From Neocallimastix lanati (nom. inval.) (lineage: Eukaryota; Neocallimastigomycota; Neocallimastigomycetes; Neocallimastigales; Neocallimastigaceae): a DNA stretch of 62,500 nt. Shown piece by piece: positions 21,422 to 34,400 of this stretch. Position 1 is the first letter of the stretch; the number at the start of each line of letters is the position of its first letter. The stretch is from contig JACVTC010000011.1 of NCBI GenBank assembly GCA_016946835.1, positions 1,157,501-1,220,000 of the forward strand, given 5' to 3'. The position numbers and the translations under genes are program-made. The notes under the pieces were generated by a model that did not search any database, was not told the DNA's origin, and was given only the letters and a program-made list of their open reading frames with translations.

Positions 21422-24360
21422 ATGAAACTTTTAATCTTTACAATTTGTATATTCCTTGCTATTTTTGCTTTAGCAAAAGAATCAAGAGTATTTTGTCGGT
21501 ATAATTATAATGGGGTATCTAAAGTTTATGATACCGCGTATTTTGATAATGAAAGCAATATTGTCTACACTAAAACAATTGAAAAATATGCATAAGTATT
21601 AGGACCCACTTGGTACGGAGTTTCTTGGTGCGATAATAGTACAATGGTTAATAGTATTGGTATGTATTACGATATTTCCAGTATTCAAAATAAATTAAGA
21701 AAAAGAAGATTTGAAGATTCCAATGATAATAACGATAATAATGAAAATAAGAATAATAATGGTTATATTGTTTAAAATACCATTACTGATAATCCATATT
21801 TAAGAGGTAATGATACGATTAGTGATTTTAAAAATAGAACTACACTTATATTAATAAAATTTATGACAAATTAAAAAATATTCAACAAAAATGTATTCCA
21901 TTAGCTAGTGTAAATCCAGCTTATAACCCATATCATAAATCATTAATTATTGGTGCTGATTCTCGTATACCTAATACTAGATATGTTACTGGTGTCGTAG
22001 TTAATTTACCAGATTCTTTAGGATCAGTCATTAATAGTATTCCTAAAGGTTTTACAGAATGTGCAGCAGTAAATAATTGTAAAGGGTGTATTGTTTTATG
22101 TAATGTTCTTATCTCAGCTACCATTACGAACTCTAAAGGTAAAGTTTCAACCCACACTATAGGTAATATTGAAAGTAATACGGATACTTTAACGGATGAA
22201 ATTTCTAATACTATTGAAGTAGGATCTACTTGATGGTAATACTATTACACATTCCGACTTTAATACAGATACTAGTTCTTTATAAGTAGCAGTTACATTA
22301 ACTCATTCCAATTCTACAAATGAATCTTCCGATAATGGATTTACATTTAATACCGAATATTCAGAAGCATTTATTCATGGAGTAACGGAAGATGATACAC
22401 ATGCCACAACTAATACTGCAGGATCGACTGATGAAATTAATTGGAACGGATATAAAGAGCATTCCGATACTAATAAATATAGTTATTTAAGTAAAGATGA
22501 TTATGATGGAATTCCCTATATCGATAAAGATGCTTCATATGATGATAAGGATAAAAATAAGGATAAAAATAAAAAAAAAAAGGATAGTAAAAATAAAAGA
22601 TTTGTATTTGTTAATAGTGGAGATGTAAAAATTAATTTAAATAATAATCAAACTCATTTTGAAAAAAGAATATTTTTTCTTGCTCCACTTGCTCCTATTT
22701 TACTTGAATTTGTGGTTCAACAAGGTGCTAGGTTTCTTATAAAACAAGGAATTAAGCAAATAGGAAAATATGTTTGTATATAAGCTACTAAAAAACTAGC
22801 AAAAAAATCCACACAATAAGCCGCAAAAGATGTAGCTAAAGAAACAGGAAAGAAAAGTAAAAGAAGTAAATCTAAAAAAATTGATACTGCATCTCAAACA
22901 GGTCAAACTGCAATATCAGGAGCACAATTGGCAGAAGATGAAGTATGGAACAAAAAAATTATGACCTAACTAAAGAATGGAACAAAAAAATTATGACCTA
23001 ACTAAAGAATGGAACAAAAAAATTATGACCTAACTAAAGAATGGAACAAAAAAATTATGACCAAACTAAAGAATGGAATAAAAAAATTGTAATCTTACGG
23101 AAACAAGAAATCAAATTGATCAAAATTTTACAGATGCATGAAATTGAAAAAGTTATTTTCAAATTGATGAATGGAAACGAAAAAACTATGATCTTACTAA
23201 AGAATGAAACCAAAAAAATCATGATCAAACGGAAAATGGAGTCAGAGGAATTATGATCAAACAGAAAAATGGAGTCAGAAAAATTATGACAAAACAGAAA
23301 AATGGAGTCAAAAAAACTTTGATCAAACTGAATATTGGAATAGCGTTAATTATGAACAAACTGAATCTTGTATTTGGATAAATTTTAATCAAACAGATTA
23401 TTGGAATAAAAGAAATGAACAGACATAATATAATTTAGCTAATTTTAATTATGATATGCAGGTAAACTTTATTGAAAGGGAAGAACGTGCAAGTTTAGTT
23501 ATAGCTCTAGCTGGTACACGTAGTAATAGTCAGACTAATGTTGAAGGATCATCAAATGATGGAGCCAAAATTAATTCCAAAAAAGATTCAGAAAATAATT
23601 CACATTCACATAGCGTCATGGAACAAAATGAAACAACTAAAGGTCATTCCAAAGCGTATACTTTAGGACATAATGAATCTTCATCAAAAGAAGATTCTAA
23701 AAGTGATACTATTTCAAATCTTATATCTAATTCCTATACTTCTGAAAATGGTTGGACAATAGAATAATCGAGTTCATCTACCAATATCAATGGTAGGACA
23801 TTTGGTAATAATTATTTCAATTCGGTAATGAAAGAACTTTCTGTTGAAAATGCAAAAACTAGATCTGTTGATAATGCAGTTAATAGAATTTCATCTGAAA
23901 CAGTCACCTTTCAAAATATCACAAAGTATCACTAATCAACCCGCTGATGATGGTTGTTATTATGAAGTAACGCCCATATTTTTATCTGAAGCTACAGTAT
24001 GGGCTTGTGGAGTAAATGACGGTCTTAGAGGTGATCATGTAGAATTTTATACATCGGAATTTACTAAATATCAATCCAATAAATTTATTATAAATAAAAC
24101 GGATTGCTCCTATAAAGAGAATGTACAAGGATTTCATATTTTAGAAAATGATATATTGAAAACGAAAATAGATCCACAACGTGGAATTAGTAATTTTATG
24201 ATTATGGGGGATGTATTAAAGGCACCAAATCCAAAAGCGAATGAAGGTAATGGTTCATATATTTTAACTTCGAATCCATCAAATCCATGGTTTTTCGGAA
24301 TATTAGAAACCGGACAATTAGTTATCTGTCATAAAGAATTTTATAAAAATCATATCCTAT
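21422..24360 (+). pseudogene. Large secreted-protein pseudogene with seven in-frame TAA codons
   Basis: Starts with a clear signal peptide (MKLLIFTICIFLAIFALA, residues 1-18) and a Cys-bearing extracellular-looking domain. It continues through Ser/Thr/Asn-rich sequence, a Lys/Asp stretch (about 22540-22590), a hydrophobic helix near 22675-22770, an 11-residue repeat region (WNKKNYDQTKE type) and a C-terminal globular part with conserved-looking Trp and Gly. The frame must shift near 21840, near 22212, within the repeats and near 23910. TAA codons interrupt it at 21593, 21773, 22283, 22781, 22817, 23426 and 23765, each at a place where Gln would read naturally. No TGA or TAG occurs in the followed frame. 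Codon composition is less AT-extreme than the flanks, so loss of function looks fairly recent. The family is not recognised; bacterial origin is possible but unproven. Confidence 0.7.
22945..23072 (+). repeat. Four tandem copies of a 32-bp unit within the pseudogene
   Basis: Units start at 22945, 22977, 23009 and 23041 with ATGGAACAAAAAAATTATGA and continue to the next start; the first three are identical and the fourth differs by one base. Related degenerate units follow to about 23400. In the protein they correspond to an 11-residue repeat (33 bp), so each 32-bp copy lacks one A in its homopolymer and throws the frame by one. Confidence 0.8.
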
Positions 24361-24462
24361 AATATTATTTGGAGTAATCGGTTTATTAGAAAAAATAATT
24401 ATCATATGAGATATGTAGAGCCATTGGTTTATTCTATTTCATCATATAATGAAGAACTTAAA

Positions 24463-24605
24463 TAAATAAATAAATAAATAATAAATAAATAAATAAATAA
24501 ATAATCAATAATAAATAAATAAATAATAAATAAATAAATAAATAAATAAATAATAAATAAATAAATAAATAATAAATAAATAAATAAATAAATAATAAAT
24601 AAAAG
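24463..24605. repeat. (TAAA)n microsatellite
   Basis: About 140 bp of TAAA repeats with several TAA interruptions, directly after the secreted-protein pseudogene. Confidence 0.9.
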
Positions 24606-25487
24606 AATTATATTATTTATTAGTTAAACATAACATTATAGTGATATATATATATATATATATTTATATAGTTTTTTTTTTCTTTTTTTTTTTTTTATAT
24701 TTAATTTTATTTTTTTTTTCTTTTAAATTAATATATTTTTTATTTAAAGTTAATAAGTATGTTTTATGTATAATTTTTAACAAATTCATAAGTTGAATAC
24801 ACAATAACTATTTTTGTTTAATTATATAAATTAATAAATTATGAATAAAATTATCTAATTTTTACATTGATATATTCAATATTAATTATTTGTTTTCATT
24901 AAAATTTCAATAAACAGTTAACGTTGAGGATTATTATAATAAAAGATTATAGAATCTATTTTATTATATAGAATCGATTTTAAAAGTTCTAAATCTTTTC
25001 ATTTTTTTCTCTTAATGTAGACTTAAGATGTATACTACTTTATTATTTTTAAATTTCAAAAATATGAATAATATTAATCTTAAAAATTATATCTTAGAAT
25101 TTATTTATAACCTTTATATAAAGATATAATAAATAATAATAATTTTAACAATAAGGATAAATTAAGGTGAATAGGCTATATTTTGAGAGTATCATATTAA
25201 AAGTAAATAAAATTATATATGGAATATTTATATTTTAATTTTTATATATTAATTTTTATTTAAATATTATATATATATAAATGAATATATAAAATATAAC
25301 AATTTTTATTTTAGAAAAAGTGAATTGAATAAAATAAAATAATAATAAAAAGTGAAAGAATAAATAAATAAATTTAATAAATAAATTAATAAATAGATAG
25401 ATAAACAAACAAATAATAATTATAAAAAGCAATTATTAGAACTCGTATATTTTAAAGTTAAATTTAAAATATAGAATAATATTAAAA
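24606..25487. other. Upstream region of SMG1
   Basis: AT-rich with (TA)n near 24643-24662. No coding sequence seen. It must contain the SMG1 promoter, but no motif can be singled out. Confidence 0.55.
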
Positions 25488-28400
25488 ATGAATAATCAAT
25501 ATTACAACAGTAGTAATAATTCCAGTAATAATAATTTTTACGATAATCAGAATTCAAATTATACAAATAGCAATTATTATAATGAAAAGGTAAAATATCA
25601 ATGTTAAAATGTGTTTTATACTTATATTTTATCTGCAAATTTATTTTTAAATATTTAAATAAAATTTATTTATATATTATGGAATATTTATCAGCAAAAT
25701 AAACGTAATTCTTCTCAATACTCATATAATAATATGAGTACTTCTGGAATGGAAGACAATTATCCTTTTCAATTTGGTCAATATAATTATTATATGCAGC
25801 AACAACAACCATCTTATCAACAACAAAGTCAATCTTCTTATCATAAATTTCAACAACAACCATACAATTTTTCACAAAGTATTGAAATGCCTTCATTTCA
25901 AAATATACCACAAAATTATCCTACTATGTCACAAATTAGTAATCCAAATTATAAGCAAAAACGTAATTCTACAAATTCATTTTATTATAACCAATCCAGT
26001 AGTACACAATATTCAGAACAAAATGGTAATATTTTAATGAAAAATAAATAAATAAATAAATAAATAATAAATTATAGTTTTTTTTTTTTTTTAAAAATAT
26101 ATTAAATTTTATAAAAGAGATTGGGAATGAACAAGCACAGCTAGTAAAAAGAGAAATAAAAAAACAATTATCAAAAGTTATTTACATGAAAAATATTTCC
26201 TCTCAACAAAAAATAAAAAATGCTAATAATTTATTAAATTCTATACGTTCACTGGATTCTACCGAATTTTCAGGAATAATGGGATTAATTCTTTCATATA
26301 ATGGTTTAGAAAAAATATTTATTGATTTAAAGTAAGTTAAATAATCATATTTGAAGTATATATAATTATTAAATAATAAGTATAATAAATAGGATTAGTA
26401 GTTTATTTTTATATTTTATTATAATGTTATTTTCATTATTATAATAATATACCTTTTGAAAACATATATATATATATTTATAAAGTACTTCAACTGATTT
26501 AAAAAAGATTTGTATTGAAATTATATCTACCCTTTCAGTTAAAGGTGATACCTATATTAATGATAATATATTTAATTGGATATTTAGTAAGTTGAATGGA
26601 AATAAATCAAATACAAGCTTATCAAAAGAACAAGAATGTGAAAAAAGGTTATGGAGTCTTTTATGTATTGAAAAGGTTATTAATTATTATTTTTTTTAAC
26701 TTTATTATTTCTTAATTAAAAAAAAAAAAAAAATATTAATATATAAATACATATATATATATATATATTAAAGATAATTACTTCAAATGAAAACAAAAAT
26801 TTGTTATATAATTATGTTGTAAAAATCTTAAATAGTTTACAGAATTTATTAGATTCAGTAGATACTCATGATTACTTACCAATAATATTATCAATTATTC
26901 AAACGTTAAGTAAAGATTATCCAGAAATTTTTGATTGTAAATATGAAGTGAGTACAGAAAAATAATATATATATACTATTATAACAATTTATATGTTATA
27001 AATGGTATATTGTAATTTTTTATTTTAATATTAATTCTTTATATATATAAAAATCATTACTTAGGAAATAATTGATTTATTAATTGGATGGTATATTGAT
27101 CCACAATTACCAAGAAAAATTTTGAAACTGATTGATAGTATGTTGATGTATATATAAATTAATTAGAAAATAAAAGATTGAATTATTGAATGTTTTTTTT
27201 TTTATTTTATATTTATTGATTTTTTTTTTTTTTTTCTTTTAAAAAAAATTCTTTTTTGGATATGAAAATAAATAGAAACTTTTGAAGTATTACGCGGTTA
27301 TATTGGAATCCACATTAATTTTATCATTGAAATTCTTACTAATCTTCTTACGGATGTTGAAACTGTATTTGAAAAAGAATGTATTGAAGGTCAAAATATA
27401 GTAACATCAGAATCTACTATTGGTGAAAGCATAAATAAAAAAATATTTTTATTCAAGTATGTTTATATATTTTAATTTTTTATGTAATGAATATTCTTTG
27501 TAATAAAAATTTGTTAATGAGTAATTTCAATATTTCGATAATAATTTTTTAATTTATTTATTTATTATTATTATTCTTTATAAAGATGCTTTTGTTCGTT
27601 ATTTTATATATTAGTTAAGGAAGTCATTCCTCAAAATAATGATCAAATTGATTCAATATCTATGATATCAAATGACATTGATCTTCTTTTAATAAAGTTT
27701 TTAGTATTGTTAGAAAAAATAGCAAAAAATTCTTATTTAAATAAATGGATTATAGAGGGTAAATAAAATTTATTAAAAAGTAAATAAATGAATAAATAAA
27801 TAAAAAATAAATAAATAAACAATTATTAATGTTAACGCTGTTATTAATGAAAAATTCATATCTTTTAAATTAATAAATACTTCTATATAAAAGAAAAAAC
27901 AATAATTATAAATTTAAGTAAACATTTAGGAAAATTATTTGTTCCATATCAATATGAAGTCTGTGTATGTAGTATTGAACGAATGGAGCTAATATTAAAA
28001 TTAGAAAATGGAATTACTGAATCATTTAATAATGCAATTAATGATTTATTTGAAGTGAGCTTTAAAATTTTATATAAATATATATTTATTATTTATAAAA
28101 TATTTGTTTATATAATTATTAATTAAATTTTTAAATTTTGATATAATAATATACATATATGAAAGATCATAGAACAATGGGTACCAAATTTAAACATAGA
28201 TGTTTTTGAAATTTTTTTTAATCCGCAGTTTCAATTAATGAATAGTATTAGATTTCAACTTTTTAAATTAAACAATTTAAATATTAATCTTGTTGTTCCA
28301 ATTGCAAGAAGATTCTTTTCAGTTATTGAAAAATCAACAATTTATGATGAAGATATGATACCACAGGATATTCATGAAGTTATTGATTGTTCTAATGGCG

Positions 28401-31400
28401 TAATGGTATTTCAAATACCAGAATTTAATCCAGTTACAAAACAATTGAAAAGAAAGAAATTTAGATTAAGTGAAATATTAGTGGAATTACAATATATTGA
28501 TAATTTATTACTACTTCAATATAAAGGAGAGAATATAATTGATCAATGGAGTCAAGATGATATTGCTAATGGAACTAAAAAGGCAAGTGAGGATGAATAT
28601 GATATTGAGTTTAACAATGCAATTAATAATCGTAAAGAATCATACGAATCATGGAAAAACCTTGAAAATTTAGTTCCTAAAACAATTTATCAAACTAATG
28701 ATTCAATAAAGCAATTAATTAATAATTATACTTATGAAGAATTAAAAAACTGCTTTAATTATGATATTAATCTACTAGTAGAAATTGAAAAGCATAGTTT
28801 TTTAAAGAATTTAAAAGTTAAAAATATATTTTGGACTTTTTATTTATTGTATGTTAATGAAAATTCTCGAATTTCTAGAGGAGAAGATTATTCTTATTGG
28901 AATGAAATCGATAGAAAATTATTAAACGCTTTATATCAAATAAGTGATTATAATGATCATTTTATATATCAATTTAATTTACACATGGCAATTTTAAAAT
29001 TAATTTATTCTTTGATTGATAATAAATATACTAATAATCCTCAAATAAATATTTGCATTAACTGGCTAAAAAGTATTGGTTTATTTTATCATAAAATAGA
29101 TAAAAATGAAAAATTAGAAGAAATATATGATATTTGTAGTAAAATATTGTTAAAATTATATAAACGTATGAGATTTGAATATGATGGTGATACTAGACTT
29201 TTAACCAATGATACCCTTTTATATTTTATAGATTTGGATAAATTTACTGAAACAAAATTTGAATGTGTAAATAAAATTTATGGTATTATTCTTCATAGTA
29301 TAAATGATTTGAATACGAAGGTTTGTAATGATTTGTTAAAATTAATTAATAGAATTAATCCAATCATAACTATTAATAGATATTCAAGTAGAGAAAAAAA
29401 ATTAGTAGATGAATCAAGATTTAATGAATGTGTTATGGCCTCTCAAAGTACCGGTAAACTTAAATTTGAACATTTTCAATTGATTATTAGAAATATTAAT
29501 CTAGGTGATGAATTTTTTGATGACTCAGATAATTCAACTAGCAATATGTACGATACACAAATTGATAATATTAATTGGTTACTCGATTTGTATTATATAT
29601 GCCAAGTTTCATCAATATTAAAATCTGTTTCATTGGCGTTAGCAAAAATGAAAGGAAATGATATTAATGAAAAAGAAGAAGCAATAGATAAAGTAATAAC
29701 ACGTAAAAGGTTACGCTTTTGGGCAATATGGGAAATGGCAAGATACTGCATATTATCAAAACTAAAAACAACTTTTGGTAATGCTCAACAAACTTTTGAA
29801 TTCATTGAACACAGTTTAAATAAAATATGGAAAACTAAAGAAAGTATTAATAATTATGAAAATTTGAAATTCATAAATAAAACCAAATATTTAGGCTATC
29901 TTATTCCCTTTATTGATATATTAGAATTACAGATTTATAATGCTTATGAGGGGACTGCTTTAGATAAACCAACAGGTTTTACTCGTAATAGTACAAATTT
30001 TTTTTCAATTAATAGAAGGGTTTGTGAAGAATGGTTTCTACGTATTCGTAAATTAATTATTTTAGATTCAAAAATATTCGGTACATCATCAGCATATGTT
30101 GTGAGACATTGTATGCATTATTTAAGCGATAAAGTTAATTATATTAAGCAATATTCTAAAGAAACATATAATCATTTAATAGAATATGAGCAAGTAATAA
30201 TTGAATTAGTATTAGCCCTTCAATTGTTGAAGGATCCTGATCCAATCATCGGTATATATTTTTGGATGAAGAAATTAATTATTCAAGAAATGAAAAAGAA
30301 TTCGAAAAAGAAAGGCAACAGTCATTTACAAATTTTATTACAGAAGAAACTATCTTCTTCCCCAAAAGAAAATTATCAATATCATTTAGAATGGATTTTA
30401 GTTGCTGCTTTATTAGCTGAAAATAAATATGAAGAAGCAGTAGTTAAATACAGATATTTCTTAAATAAATATCAAGAAGGAGGTAAACTTTCACCAAATT
30501 TAGTTTCTTTTATAATTAAACAAATCATTGAATGCTATAAAAATTTAAATGATTGGAATAATATAAAGGAATTTTTATATTATATTAAATCTGTTGATAT
30601 TGAAAATTCTAATTATCCTCTTTGTTCATTTGAAAATGGAAAAAATCCGAAACTTTTTGAAGCATGGGAAGATTTTGAAAATAATAATTATCATTCGGCA
30701 TATGTAAATATATCTAAAACATCACCAAATTTCCGTGAAACTTATGAATCTGTTGGTATGAATAGAGCTGTAATGAATGCTTCTCATTATTATACCTTGT
30801 ATTCTATGCTTTTAATTAACGAAAAGAATAATAGTACTTTTCCTGTATTAAAATCTATGCTTAATAAATCCTTAGCTCTAGTCAATGAACAACTTCGAAG
30901 ATTAAATAATACTTTTGCATCTAAAAAAGAAATGGCGCCAATAATTATTCAATTACAACTTGTAAAAATTATTGAAACAATTGGAAAAGGAAATTTAAGT
31001 AATGATAAAAATGATAATGTAATTATATCTGAAATCAATAATAATTTACAACTAAATAAAAAGGTTACTGAAAATATAGATATATCTATTTTAATGAGAA
31101 TGTTAGATATATTTACATATTTAAATAATACTCATATCTTAAAGGATGAAAATTATATAAAGAAACTTAATTATGATATTGCGAAAGTTGCAAGAAAGCA
31201 AGGTAATAATATTTTAGGTCAAAAGTTAATTCAGAAAAATTTATTAAAAATAAAAAGTAATATTAATGTCAGCGAAATTCATAATATGTTGCTTTCTGAA
31301 AATAATCCTCTTTATGTTAAAGATTATATATTTGAGTTAGCTAAAATATATATTAATGAGAAAAAATATGATGTAGGATTTAATATTCTTTTAGATTTAA

Positions 31401-34400
31401 TCCACAGTGAATTAAGATATTGTGAATCAGATAATGAGGATTCTAAAAATGATAATGAAATTTCTAAATTTCGTTCAAGTGTCTATTTGAAAGTAATAAC
31501 CTTTTTAACGAAAATGACTAATTCAGATGAATTTAATGTAGAAAAATTATCTGAAGAAATGAATATGAAAATAAGAATAATTGCTGAAAAATCAGAAGTA
31601 GAAGAAGTAAAAGAAGTTAAAAAATCTGATATATTAGTACAATCAATTTATTCTGCAGCATGTGATGAAAATGATATTAATCCAAAAATATGGTGTAAAG
31701 CAGCAAATTATTATTATATTCAAGCACAAGAATTATTAGAGGAAATGGAAATTGGTTCTGTTGATAATATTAAACATAGTTGTTTATACTATTTGAAAAG
31801 ATTCATTTTGGACTATTCTGAGAAAAAAGTATTTTGGAGTACAAATAAGATATTTAATTTGAATCAAATCTATAACGACTGTTTATCAATTTTAACTTCA
31901 ATCTTTGGTGCTTCCTATAAAATTAAGTTAGAAAACAAAAAGATGAATATTACTGAAATGGACTATAAAATAAAAAAGTATTTATTTGAACTTTTCCCTG
32001 ACCTAAATGAGCAATTATTAAAAGAATTATTAATCATATTAAATCGTATTAAAAATGTTTTGATAGGTTATTTCACCTCTTCTGTAACAAATTATTTTAA
32101 ATATTTAAAGTATTTCGATGAATTTGATAACGATAACATAGAAAACATAGAAATTAAAGTTGATCAAGAATGTAATATAACAAAGATTACCTTAAGAATA
32201 CTTCATGTTTTTGAAAATTTTGGTGTTTATATTGTTCGTGAATATCGTGAAGGTTTTGCTAATACACCAATTTCTCCATGGGAAAAAATTATACCGCAAC
32301 TTTTTGCACGTTTAGATCATCCGGAGCCTTTTGTTCAAGATCAAATTTGTAGTTTAATATGTAGAATTGGTATTGTTTCTCCTCATCTTATCGTTTATCC
32401 TACTATTGTTGGAATTTCAACTGCAAATACCAATAATAATAATAATAATGATACCCGTTTCCTCTATCAAAATATTCTTGATTCTTTGATTCAGAGTGGT
32501 TCAGAAATGCTAGTAAAGGAAATCCAAAAAATGATCAGTGAACTTCAACGAGTAACAATTTTATGGGAAGAAACACTTCTTAATAAATTGACCCAACTTC
32601 AAAATGAAACTGATAAACGGTTTGCACGATTAAAAAAGGAAAATGATCGTGTTAATGTTAATAATCAACTTAGTAAAGAGGAGAAAGATGAAATAATAAA
32701 AAATAACTACCTCTCTTTAATGAAGCCTGTAATTCATGGTATTGAAACTTTTTATAATGAAATTAATGTTGAACCACAAAATAATCATGAAAAGTGGTTT
32801 CATAATAATTTTAAAAAGATGCTCGAAGAAGCAATAAATAATTTAAAAGATACTAATAATGAAAGTTTCCAAAAAGCGTGGGAGCCATTTAATGAATTAT
32901 ATAAAGAAATCGCAAAAGAAGTTCAAAAAAATAGAAAGATTCTTCTTTCTGATGTAAGTCCTTATCTTGCCAATATTAAAAAATCACAAATTCCGTTGCC
33001 TGGCATTGATCAAAAAAGTGAAATTGTTTATATTCAACATTTTGACAAATATATCTTTGCTTTGCCAACTAAAACAAAACCTAAGAAGATTAATATTTAT
33101 GGTTCAGATGGAAATGTTTATTCTTACTTACTAAAAGGTTTAGAAGATCTTCATTTAGATGAAAGAATTATGCAACTTTTATCATGTACAAACCATATCT
33201 TAAAAGCTAATAAAAAATCTAATACGAGAAATTTACAAGCTAGAAATTATTCTGTAGTTCCATTATCTGGTCATCTAGGCATGATTCAATGGGTTACCAA
33301 TGCTACTGCTATGTTTTATTTATATAAGAAATGGCAACAAAGAAACTATGCCAAGGAAGTTCAAAATATAAGAAATAATACCAATGGTAATATCTCATTT
33401 ACAATTCGTCCACATGAAATGTTTTATAATAAATTAGATGCCGAATTTAAAAAGAATAATATGATTAGGGGACCTATAAGAAAGAATTGGCCAGTTAATA
33501 TACAACGTAATGCCTTTTTAGAATTAAGACATGAAACTCCAAAAGACTTAATTGCAAAGGAATTTTGGACTTCTTCTTCTTCACCAACTGTGTGGTGGGA
33601 AAAGACGAATTCATATTCCCGGTCTTTAGCTGTAATGTCAATTATTGGTTATATAATAGGTTTAGGTGATAGACACTTGGATAATATTCTTATTGATTTT
33701 GATACTGGTGAAGTTATACATATTGATTATAATGTTTGCTTTGAAAAAGGTAAAAAATTATGTGTTCCAGAAACAGTACCATTTAGATTAACTCAAAATC
33801 TTCAGGCTGCACTTGGTGTTTATGGTATTGAAGGACCATTTAGAATTGCTTGCGAAAGTGTTCTTTCTGTTTTACGTAGCAATAAAGAGATACTTATGAC
33901 TATTCTAGAAGCTTTCATTTACGATCCATTAGTTGATTGGTCTAATGATTATAAAAGAAACAAGGAAAAACAATTAATGGAATTAAATGTTAATATTGGA
34001 TTATTATCTACTCGTATAGCTGGGATTTGTCCTGTAATTAAAGAAAACAGAGAATTGTTTATTAATAATTTGAAGGGTTTACAAAATTTTTTGAAAGTCC
34101 ATATGACAGAATTTTCTTATCAAGAATTATATAATTCAAAAGAATTGAGAGACCACAATGATACACTAGAATCTGTCAATACAAATAATAGTGAAAGTAG
34201 TAGTATTCTTTTGTTTAGTAGTAAAAGTGATATTAGCAACATGAAATTGAGTAGTGAGGTTCAAAACTTGAATTCTGTAGAAGAAGAAGATGAAAAATTG
34301 AATAATAAAGAAATAGAGTTCTTGGAGTATATGAAGAAAGAGTTGAATCAAATTTTTGAAAAATGTAAAAATAAAAGTCAACAATTCCAAACCACTTATG

